Origin: CAYTQK01 sp964439745
Lineage (GTDB): Bacteria; Desulfobacterota; Desulfobacteria; Desulfobacterales; Desulfosudaceae
Reading direction: 5' to 3'
DNA: 8,599 nucleotides
NCBI GenBank assembly: GCA_964439745.1
Contig: CAYTQK010000140.1
Span: 1 to 8,599, forward strand
The notes under the pieces are model-generated. The model saw nothing but the letters and a program-made list of their open reading frames with translations. It was not told where the DNA came from and made no database searches. The position numbers and the translations under genes were made by a program. Shown piece after piece: positions 1 to 5,044 of this stretch (the stretch's first letter is position 1; each line of letters begins with the position of its first letter).

Positions 1-332
1 ACCAGTTCCCGGGGATTGAAGGGCTTGTGCATGTAATCGTCCGCCCCCAGTTCCAGACCGATGATCCGGTCGGCCTCGTCTCCCCGGGCGGTCAGCATGA
101 TCACCGGGACCGGGGAGGCCGCCCGGATCTGTTTGAGGGTCTCAAAGCCGTCCATGACCGGCAGCATGATGTCCAGCACGACCAGGTCAAAGGATTCGTT
201 TCCGGTCAGGGCAGCCACGCCGTCGCCGCCGGTCAGGGCCGGGGTCACGGCCAGGTGGTTGCCCCGGAAATATTCTCCCAGCAGGGACTGGAGTTCCCGG
301 TCGTCGTCGATGAGCAGGATGCGGGTGGTCAT
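1..332 (-). CDS. OmpR-type response regulator, receiver domain (partial, runs off left edge)
   Basis: This is the N-terminal receiver domain of a two-component response regulator; the remainder, probably a winged-helix DNA-binding domain, lies beyond base 1. About 110 residues are visible. They open with MTTRILLIDDD, giving the acidic pocket D9-D11. They continue with the phospho-acceptor D54 in VVLDIMLPVMDG, the switch threonine T81 in IMLTARG, and K103 in the MHKPF motif. The stretch LGADDYMHKPFNPREL is typical of the OmpR/PhoB group. The ATG at 332 is preceded by AAGGAA with an 8-nt gap, and a promoter lies at 397-425. The gene is divergent from the YjdF-like gene. A partner histidine kinase may follow outside the window (inference). 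The receiver-domain assignment is very secure; the effector type is inferred from the OmpR-like receiver style. Confidence 0.95.
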   Translation of the reverse strand, partial: MTTRILLIDDDRELQSLLGEYFRGNHLAVTPALTGGDGVAALTGNESFDLVVLDIMLPVMDGFETLKQIRAASPVPVIMLTARGDEADRIIGLELGADDYMHKPFNPREL

Positions 333-396
333 GGTCGGGGTTCCTTGGCCGTCGGCGCGGCGCGCGGAGCCGGGTATTCTTTCTGCGTACAGGGCC

Positions 397-425
397 TTCA
401 TAATCCAACACCGGCCGGAAGTCAA
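397..425 (-). promoter_or_regulatory. sigma70-type promoter for the response regulator
   Basis: On the minus strand a TTGACT -35 box (425-420) is followed by a 17-nt spacer and a TATGAA -10 box (402-397). Transcription would begin near 390, leaving a leader of about 58 nt before the ATG at 332. Spacing and box matches are good, and the position fits a divergent promoter region. Confidence 0.6.
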
Positions 426-439
426 GTTTTTGCGCCCGC

Positions 440-468
440 TTGCCGGCAGGCGCCGCTTATGCTATGCT
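440..468 (+). promoter_or_regulatory. Putative promoter for the YjdF-like gene, with palindromic spacer
   Basis: A TTGCCG -35-like box (440-445), a 17-nt spacer and TATGCT (463-468) form a plausible promoter; the TGC just before the -10 box makes it an extended -10. Transcription would start near 475, only about 16 nt before the ATG at 491. An imperfect palindrome centred on TGCCGGCA (441-448, arms 437-452) overlaps the -35 box and spacer and could be an operator (inference). Confidence 0.45.
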
Positions 469-490
469 GCTGCCAAAAAAAGGGGGGTGC

Positions 491-1096
491 ATGAAAATAA
501 CACTAAAGCCCGGCCAGCCGGGCATACTGATCTTCAATCTCGTCGCCGTTACCGCTTTTTCCATCCTGTTTGTCTCGCGGCAGAACTACGAGTTTCTGCT
601 GTATATCGGGGTGATCCTCTTTTTTCTGGGGTTGATCCTGCTGACTAATGAAAAGGTTGATTTTCCCAACAGCGTCCTCTGGGGACTGACCGCCTGGGCC
701 CTGCTGCACATGGCCGGCGGCGGCCTCTATCTCGACGGCCAGAAGTTCTACGAGCTCATGCTGGTGCCGCTGGTGGGCGAACCCTATCATATTTTCAAGT
801 ATGACCAGTTCGTCCATATCGTCGGTTTTGCCACGGCCACCCTGGTCATGTACCACCTGGCCGTCCCCCTGCTGCGGCCGGAGTTGAAAAAATGGACGGC
901 CCTGTCCATCATCATCGTCATGGCCGGCCTGGGCACAGGCGCCCTTAACGAGATCGTCGAGTTCGCGGCCACGGTACTGATCCCGGAAACCGGGGTGGGC
1001 GGTTATGTCAACACCTCCCTGGACCTGGTGGCTGATCTGATCGGCGCCCTCCTGGCCCTGGTGCTGATTCGGCTGCGGGAGCGGAAAACGCGCTGA
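491..1096 (+). CDS. DUF2238 / YjdF-like integral membrane protein
   Basis: The product is a predicted inner-membrane protein of 201 aa with about six hydrophobic helices, near residues 10-28, 33-51, 60-78, 105-127, 136-156 and 176-194. Conserved polar residues lie at or within these helices: YDQFVH (Y104, D105, H109), NEIVE (N153, E154, E157), and D178 and D182 in the last helix. This layout matches my recollection of the DUF2238 family, which includes E. coli YjdF (about 200 aa) and has no established biochemical role. The ATG at 491 is preferred over an earlier one at 440 because AGGGGGG at 481-487 serves as an RBS and because the family starts here. The protein ends in a basic tail, RLRERKTR. 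The gene is the only plus-strand gene in the window and converges on the acyl-CoA ligase. Family assignment is fairly sure; the function is unknown. Confidence 0.8.
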   Translation: MKITLKPGQPGILIFNLVAVTAFSILFVSRQNYEFLLYIGVILFFLGLILLTNEKVDFPNSVLWGLTAWALLHMAGGGLYLDGQKFYELMLVPLVGEPYHIFKYDQFVHIVGFATATLVMYHLAVPLLRPELKKWTALSIIIVMAGLGTGALNEIVEFAATVLIPETGVGGYVNTSLDLVADLIGALLALVLIRLRERKTR

Positions 1097-1115
1097 GGCG
1101 AACGCCAGTGGGCTG

Positions 1116-1156
1116 CGTCTTCTGCCGGGGCGCCGGTGGCGCCCCGGCAGAAGACG
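1116..1156. terminator. Perfect 19-bp hairpin between convergent genes (likely bidirectional terminator)
   Basis: Two perfectly complementary 19-nt arms (1116-1134 and 1138-1156) flank a 3-nt GGT loop, giving a very stable GC-rich stem. It lies 19 nt after the plus-strand stop (1096) and 3 nt after the minus-strand stop (1160), exactly between two convergent genes. There is no T-run on either side, so it is not a textbook intrinsic terminator. It may act as a T-less terminator or as a 3'-end stabilising hairpin for both transcripts. Confidence 0.65.
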
Positions 1157-1159
1157 GGA

Positions 1160-2671
1160 TCAGGCGCCGAACTGGTCGCGCAGGACCCGCTTGAGAATCT
1201 TGCCGGTGGGGGTGCGGGGAATGGCGTCGGTGAACTCGATCTGCCTGGGCACCTTGAAGCGGGCGATGCGCTCGGCCGCCCAGGCGATCAGTTCTTCGGC
1301 GGCGAGCTCCTGGCCCTCGGCCAGCACCACGATGGCCTTGACCGCCTCGCCCCATTTTTCGTCGGCCGTGCCGATGACGCCCACGTCGGCCACGGCGGGG
1401 TGACCCAGCAGGCAGTCCTCGATTTCGGCCGGGTAGATATTCTCCCCGCCGGAAATGATCATGTCCTTTTTGCGGTCCAGGATGTACAAAAAGCCGTCTT
1501 CGTCTTTTTTGGCGATGTCCCCGGAATAGAGCCAGTCGTCCTTGAGGGTGGCGGCGGTGGCCTCGGGATTGTTCCAGTAGCCTTTCATCTGGTGGGTGCA
1601 GCGGATGAGCACTTCGCCGACCTCGTTCGGCGGCAGGTCCCGGCCCTCGTCGTCCACCACCCGGATGTCGGTGTGGAACAGGGGCGGGCCGCAGGAACCG
1701 GCCTTGTTGATGGCGTTCTCCCCGTCGATGACCGTGGCCGGGCCGGTGCATTCGGTCATGCCGTACAATTGCCGGATCTCCATGCCCTTTTCGGCGAATT
1801 CCCGGATCAGGGTGACCGGCACGGGCGCGGCGTAGACCAGGGCCATCTGGATCTGGGACCAGTCAAAGGTCTCAAACTCGGGTACCGAGCGCAGGAACAT
1901 GAGCACCTGGGGCACCGAGCCGAACCAGGTGATGCCCTCGGTCTTGATCAGCCGGAGAAATTCGCCCGGTTCAAAGGCCTTCTGAAAGATCATCTTCTGG
2001 CCGAAATGCACCGCCATGGGCACCGGCGCCAGGGCGCCGATGTGAAACAGGGGCAGGGGCATGAGCAGGATTTCGCCGACTTCGCCGAAGGTGCTTTTCA
2101 GGTTGACCGAGTTGCCGTAGTAGCCGTTGTGGGTCAGCTCGGCGCCCTTGGGCCGGCCGGTGGTGCCGGAGGTGTACAGGATGGTCAGGGTGTCGTCGTC
2201 CCCGCCGATGTGTTCCGGTTCTTCTTCCGAGGCGGCGCTGATGAGCGGTTCATAGGCCTCGGCCCAGTCCGGCGGGGCGTCCATCAAGGCCAGGAATTTT
2301 CCCGGGGGAATGTTCTTGCGGATGGTCCCGGTCACCTCGGCGAACTCCGGGCCGAAAATCATGACCGCGGCCTGGCAGTCGTTGACGATGTATTCGATCT
2401 CCGGCCCGGCCAGGCGGTGGTTCAGGGGCACCATGATGGCCCCCATCTTGCCCAGCCCGAAATACAACTCCAGGTATTCCGGCTCGTTCAAGGCCAGCAC
2501 CGCCACCCGGTCTCCGCGGCCGACCCCCAGGTCCTGCATGGCATGGGCCAGCCGGTTGGCCCGCTGGTTGAGTTCCCGGTAGGTGCGCCGGGTTTCACCC
2601 ACCACCAGGGCTTCCTTGTTGGGTGAGAGCATGGCGCGCTTGTACAGAAAATAACCGATGTTGATCTTCAT
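1160..2671 (-). CDS. AMP-forming acyl-CoA synthetase (fatty-acid/aryl-acid CoA ligase)
   Basis: This 503-aa enzyme belongs to the ANL adenylating superfamily. It should activate a carboxylic acid with ATP to an acyl-adenylate and then form the CoA thioester. All core motifs are visible in order: the P-loop YTSGTTGRPKG (166-176), YGMTE (303-307), the YSGD motif with D385, the hinge LDRKKD (398-403) followed by GGENIYP (408-414), and the catalytic lysine K491 in PTGKILK near the C-terminus. Length and motifs fit the medium/long-chain FadD-like ligases. The substrate cannot be read from the sequence. I chose the ATG at 2671 because AGGAGG sits 8 nt upstream; a start at 2752 would add 27 residues unlike the family. 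The gene has its own promoter at 2758-2785 and ends at the shared hairpin. It may cooperate with the MaoC-like protein at 5045-5932 in acyl-CoA metabolism (inference). Confidence 0.93.
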   Translation of the reverse strand: MKINIGYFLYKRAMLSPNKEALVVGETRRTYRELNQRANRLAHAMQDLGVGRGDRVAVLALNEPEYLELYFGLGKMGAIMVPLNHRLAGPEIEYIVNDCQAAVMIFGPEFAEVTGTIRKNIPPGKFLALMDAPPDWAEAYEPLISAASEEEPEHIGGDDDTLTILYTSGTTGRPKGAELTHNGYYGNSVNLKSTFGEVGEILLMPLPLFHIGALAPVPMAVHFGQKMIFQKAFEPGEFLRLIKTEGITWFGSVPQVLMFLRSVPEFETFDWSQIQMALVYAAPVPVTLIREFAEKGMEIRQLYGMTECTGPATVIDGENAINKAGSCGPPLFHTDIRVVDDEGRDLPPNEVGEVLIRCTHQMKGYWNNPEATAATLKDDWLYSGDIAKKDEDGFLYILDRKKDMIISGGENIYPAEIEDCLLGHPAVADVGVIGTADEKWGEAVKAIVVLAEGQELAAEELIAWAAERIARFKVPRQIEFTDAIPRTPTGKILKRVLRDQFGA

Positions 2672-2757
2672 GGGACGGCCTCCTTGAAATGGGTTGTGGC
2701 CAAAGGGCGGGATACCGGCAGGCAGCAGGTCGCTACGAGCCGTTGCCTGCATTTTTA

Positions 2758-2785
2758 ATTATAGCAGAAGCCGAATTTTTTTCAA
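2758..2785 (-). promoter_or_regulatory. Extended -10 sigma70-type promoter for the acyl-CoA ligase
   Basis: The minus strand carries TTGAAA (2785-2780), a 16-nt spacer and a consensus TATAAT (2763-2758) preceded by TGC, an extended -10. Transcription would start near 2750, leaving a leader of about 80 nt before the ATG at 2671. This is one of the best promoter matches in the window. Confidence 0.7.
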
Positions 2786-2993
2786 GAATCTCCCTGTGAC
2801 AAAAGGGATGGGACAGTCGATAAAAAAACGGCCGGGATATTTTGTAAGGGACGATTCAGGGGGCTTTGTCCGCGCATTTGCGAACGGCCCGGGCAGGGAT
2901 CGGGCCAGGCGGTTCATCCCGAAAGTGACAGAGCCAGAGCGTTGCCGGCATCAAGAATAAAAACGCCAGGAGCAGGCATGAAAAGGAGGACGG
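2786..2993. other. Intergenic stretch between acyl-CoA ligase promoter and HEPN/MNT operon
   Basis: I see no convincing gene here. An 88-codon plus-strand frame (2694-2960) has no RBS and no recognisable family, and it overlaps the ligase promoter. The only structure noted is a 6-bp inverted repeat, GGCCCG (2886-2891) and CGGGCC (2901-2906), with a 9-nt loop. No clear terminator follows the MNT gene. Confidence 0.5.
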
Positions 2994-3311
2994 TTATTGG
3001 TCGATATCTTCGCCATATTTAAGGATTTCATCTACCAAAATACCTCCATCTTCAAAATTTCGGGGATGAAAAGGAATGGGCTCAATCCGGTTGTTGATTT
3101 TACGGCGCAGCGGGACAATTTTTCGTCTGTCCTGAAAACGATCACCGGTAAACGCGTTTGATATCAAGGCGACATCCACATCACTTTCGTCACTGGCTGC
3201 ACCCCGCGTCCAGGAACCAAACAGCATGGCACGCTGAATCGGAAATCCGTTCTTCCCCAACACGTCAATGTACCGTTTCACGTCTCTGAGAACAGTTTTT
3301 TTTGAAGCCAT
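2994..3311 (-). CDS. MNT-type minimal nucleotidyltransferase (MntA-like antitoxin of a HEPN/MNT pair)
   Basis: This small protein of 105 aa has the polymerase-beta nucleotidyltransferase signature. LFGSWTRG at 30-37 supplies G32-S33, and SDVDVAL at 43-49 supplies the metal-binding D44 and D46. E77, in RIEPIPFH, is the likely third acidic residue. In characterised HepT/MntA (type VII) toxin-antitoxin pairs, the MNT enzyme AMPylates and so neutralises its HEPN partner. Whether that holds here is inference. The ATG at 3311 has GAGGAG 8 nt upstream, located inside the end of the HEPN gene, and the two reading frames overlap by 34 nt (3278-3311). That overlap indicates translational coupling and co-expression from the promoter at 3721-3749. 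Its AT-richer codon use differs from the flanking metabolic genes and is consistent with horizontal transfer. Confidence 0.88.
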   Translation of the reverse strand: MASKKTVLRDVKRYIDVLGKNGFPIQRAMLFGSWTRGAASDESDVDVALISNAFTGDRFQDRRKIVPLRRKINNRIEPIPFHPRNFEDGGILVDEILKYGEDIDQ

Positions 3312-3676
3312 TGCTTCATCTCCTCAATTTGATTGAGATGCCGGAGAGTAAATGTTTTTGTGCATTTTTTTTGAAAGGAAAATTTTTCATCCGGATATCT
3401 TGCCTCAAGATGAAAATCCGTCACTGTTTCCAGAATTTCTGTCTGTTCTTCCGATAAGGTAAGGTCGCATTTCTCAGCCAGGTAAACCAGTCGATGGGTC
3501 ATCGGCGGTGTATCATCTTTCATTTTTACAAAGAGAGCCTTTAACAGCTTTTCCAGGGTGAGATGGCCGAAAAACAATGCATACGCATTGTCTCCCTTCT
3601 CGACGAGATGGCCCGCCACCTGCCAGTCATTGTCTGCGGAATTTATCCAGTAGGTGATCTTGTCAGTTGTATTCAT
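3278..3676 (-). CDS. HEPN-domain protein, partner of the MNT nucleotidyltransferase
   Basis: This is a 132-aa alpha-helical HEPN protein. The recognisable core runs from INSADNDWQVAGHLVEKGDNAYAL through HLTLEKLLKALFVK (38-51), MTHRLVYLAEKC (59-70) and the family block FHLEARYPDEKF (88-99). Such proteins pair with MNT enzymes, and in type VII systems the HEPN partner is an RNase toxin. The catalytic R-x4-6-H motif of those toxins is not visible: R93 in EARYPD has no histidine 5-7 residues later. Toxicity should therefore not be assumed. The gene is first in a two-gene operon and overlaps the MNT gene by 34 nt. The ATG at 3676 has only a weak RBS, so the start could differ slightly, but the promoter at 3721-3749 fits it well with a leader of about 38 nt. 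Family assignment is firm; the biological role is open. Confidence 0.85.
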   Translation of the reverse strand: MNTTDKITYWINSADNDWQVAGHLVEKGDNAYALFFGHLTLEKLLKALFVKMKDDTPPMTHRLVYLAEKCDLTLSEEQTEILETVTDFHLEARYPDEKFSFQKKCTKTFTLRHLNQIEEMKQWLQKKLFSET

Positions 3677-3720
3677 CGACTGAAAACATTGTCGGGTTCT
3701 GGGCTTGATTGCTGTAATAA

Positions 3721-3749
3721 ATTATATGGAAGGTCCTGGTGTTTTTCAA
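3721..3749 (-). promoter_or_regulatory. Strong sigma70-type promoter for the HEPN/MNT operon
   Basis: On the minus strand TTGAAA (3749-3744), a 17-nt spacer and a perfect TATAAT (3726-3721) form a near-consensus promoter. The predicted start near 3714 leaves about 38 nt before the HEPN ATG. It implies that the pair is transcribed independently of the membrane-protein gene upstream. Confidence 0.7.
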
Positions 3750-3830
3750 GTTAATGTTACTTGACGGGAGGGTCTCAAATTTTTATACGGATAAAATTTT
3801 TATTAACACCTCGCCCGCCGCCCGGGCAAA

Positions 3831-3850
3831 GGGCAGGAAATTTCCCGCCC
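3831..3850. repeat. 20-bp palindrome with one mismatch
   Basis: The sequence reads GGGCAGGAAATTTCCCGCCC, symmetric about 3840/3841 except for one pair (A3835 opposite C3846). It lies about 80 nt upstream of the HEPN promoter. It may be a protein-binding site or simply part of a repeat-rich spacer; nothing in the sequence decides. Confidence 0.5.
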
Positions 3851-3871
3851 CCGGTCGATGGGCGCTTCTAT

Positions 3872-3929
3872 CCGCTCCGGGATCGGCCGCAGGGAATTTT
3901 GTTATAAGGAGCGGTTCATCATGGCGGCC
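3872..3929 (+). repeat. Interleaved inverted repeats with RBS, five-codon ORF and T-run
   Basis: Arm A, CCGCTCC (3872-3878), pairs with GGAGCGG (3908-3914). Arm B, GGCCGC (3885-3890), pairs with GCGGCC (3924-3929). The order A-B-A'-B' means the two helices would form a pseudoknot or exclude one another. AAGGAG (3906-3911) overlaps A', an ATG follows at 3921 with codons for MAALF and a TAG, and six T residues follow B' at 3931-3936. This resembles leader or attenuator architecture, but no plus-strand gene follows, so function is uncertain. Confidence 0.35.
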
Positions 3930-4032
3930 CTTTTTTAGTTTTATCAGGGCTTGCCAATGTCAGAGAAAGCAGCGAAGTGAAGTGGTTGCGGGACATAACC
4001 CAGAATCAGAATGGGCGAGAGAATCGACACCA

Positions 4033-4629
4033 TCATTGCAATAAGATGGAGATCAATATCAGCATTAAAAAAATGTTTATCGCCATGGCCACGGCCAGCA
4101 ACGGAGATTTCTCCGAACTCGGTACGAAAAAGCCCAGTCCGGAAATGATCAGTCCGCATATACAAAAAGCAAAGCAGGTCAAAACGGCGTAAACAAGGGA
4201 CATCCCGAACGCAAACGGCGGTCCTTGAATGAATGTCAATATCAAGCCGGCCACCAAAAGTCCCATCAAAGGAGCTCCTATCCCCAGCAGGGCCATGCCG
4301 AGCCCTTTTGATTGCTTGAACTGGTCTTCTATCTGTTGGTTCCAATCCGTTCGGTTATCGCCGATTTTGAGATCGTATTTTTCCATCAATTCAGAAATTT
4401 TTTTTGAGGGGTAAAAGAATGTAATTAGATCGTCCAGTTCTCTATCACAGGCATTGATTTTTTTGTTGTTTCTATGAGCACAGGCGTCATCGATTTTTTC
4501 TTTAATTTTTTCAAACCGCTCGGTCGGAAATCGGGACCTTCTATTTTGAAAGCAAAAATCCCGGACTATAAAATATTTTTTGTTGATGTAATCTTTTTTG
4601 TCGCTGGAATTTTCGTCCGTCCCAGACAT
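4033..4629 (-). CDS. Hypothetical membrane protein with soluble charged N-terminus and three C-terminal helices
   Basis: I do not recognise this 198-aa protein. Residues 1-107 are hydrophilic and highly charged (DENSSDKKDYINKK, ERFEKIKEKIDD, ACDRELDD), probably helical, and would lie on one side of the membrane. Three hydrophobic segments follow: about 111-134 (glycine-rich, LGMALLGIGAPLMG), 141-168 (cysteine-containing, LTCFAFCICG) and 177-197 (MAINIFLMLILISIL). The protein ends two residues after the last segment. There is no N-terminal signal peptide. The ATG at 4629 has GGAAAGG about 8 nt upstream. GC content and codon use are lower than in the flanking metabolic genes, like the HEPN/MNT pair downstream in the same orientation. 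A frameshift near the end, moving into the frame that stops at 3944, would give a longer tail; I see no need for it. That it is a real gene is likely; its function is unknown. Confidence 0.72.
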   Translation of the reverse strand: MSGTDENSSDKKDYINKKYFIVRDFCFQNRRSRFPTERFEKIKEKIDDACAHRNNKKINACDRELDDLITFFYPSKKISELMEKYDLKIGDNRTDWNQQIEDQFKQSKGLGMALLGIGAPLMGLLVAGLILTFIQGPPFAFGMSLVYAVLTCFAFCICGLIISGLGFFVPSSEKSPLLAVAMAINIFLMLILISILLQ

Positions 4630-4656
4630 TTTTCATACCTTTCCTTGTCTTGTATC

Positions 4657-4715
4657 CCTCAGAACAAGCCCCCCGGTGCTTGTCGTCCCGACCACCAGGC
4701 TAAAATACTCTGAGG
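4657..4715. repeat. Nested inverted repeats upstream of the membrane-protein gene
   Basis: An outer 7-bp pair, CCTCAGA (4657-4663) with TCTGAGG (4709-4715), directly abuts an inner 6-bp hairpin, ACAAGC (4664-4669) with GCTTGT (4678-4683), which has an 8-nt loop. It lies 28 nt upstream of the ATG at 4629 and runs into the 3' end of the hemerythrin remnant. It could fold in the 5' leader of the membrane-protein mRNA; short arms make chance possible. Confidence 0.35.
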
Positions 4716-4882
4716 AACTCTTCTGGTGACGAAAGGGCCTTCTACCGCCTTCCCTCGGCAAACCCCTGCTGAAATTTGGTCACCCGCTTTACAAAGGAGG
4801 CGTGTTCTTTCTTGTGACTGGCTGCCTGGGGATAGCCGAACTGGTCAAAGAATTTTTTCTCGCCGCCTCTCCTTGTCCATCT
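4700..4882 (-). pseudogene. Degraded hemerythrin-domain gene fragment
   Basis: Read on the minus strand, 4867-4742 encodes GGEKKFFDQFGYPQAASHKK followed directly by EHASFVKRVTKFQQGFAEGRR and a TAG. This is the middle of a bacteriohemerythrin: an acidic-aromatic helix before a YGYP-type turn, then the iron-ligand H-x3-H pair (HKKEH, codons at 4816-4802), then the helix ending in an EGR-type turn. After the TAG the same frame continues as KALSSPEEFLRVF, which resembles the next family block (ALS-EV-EFL-DWL), and then stops again at 4700. The family's N-terminal W-D-x-x-(Y/L)-S-V and DxQH region is not found upstream; this frame meets a TGA at 4885-4883. The final ligand region is also missing. 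The fragment is therefore a truncated remnant with in-frame stops, not a functional di-iron protein. Confidence 0.72.
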
Positions 4883-5044
4883 TCATTGGTACTATCCAGA
4901 TTATAGTGAATCTGTGTACCTAATATATCATTCCAGAGGGGAGGACGTCACGGGCAGGACAAATCGTGGCGGTTCGGAAAATCATGTCAGACAAAGGGGT
5001 CGGCCTGGGTATGCATCCTTTCGCCCAACCAATCCGGCTGCCTT
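4883..5044. other. Intergenic stretch downstream of the MaoC-like gene
   Basis: No gene is recognised. Directly after the MaoC-like TAG (5047-5045) the same minus frame stays open for 41 further codons until a TAG before 4920, but the encoded residues resemble no family I know. No intrinsic terminator is visible. The stretch may include eroded sequence belonging to the neighbouring hemerythrin remnant. Confidence 0.4.

Larger units (their letters stand above)
3777..4032. other. Intergenic stretch with several inverted repeats
   Basis: No gene is convincing here. A plus-strand frame at 3739-4044 lacks an RBS and any family resemblance. A minus-strand frame ending at 3944 could be a shifted extension of the membrane protein at 4033-4629: its final residues are partly hydrophobic and stop-free for about 30 codons. 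The stretch holds the near-perfect palindrome at 3831-3850 and the interleaved inverted repeats at 3872-3929, listed separately. Confidence 0.45.

Noticed and set aside
1136..2626. A 496-codon plus-strand open frame opposite the acyl-CoA ligase
   Set aside because: It is the antisense shadow of a GC-rich gene whose minus-strand product carries every ANL motif; the plus-strand translation is a low-complexity G/H/V/Q-rich sequence without a family.
2909..3920. The 10-mer GCGGTTCATC occurs at 2909 and 3911, flanking the HEPN/MNT pair, like attachment-site repeats
   Set aside because: Many shared 10-mers are expected by chance in 8.6 kb, the flanks do not match, and there is no integrase.
3944..4060. 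Frameshifted C-terminal extension of the 198-aa membrane protein
   Set aside because: The shifted frame is open and partly hydrophobic, but the unshifted protein ends naturally after its third helix and nothing shows an indel.
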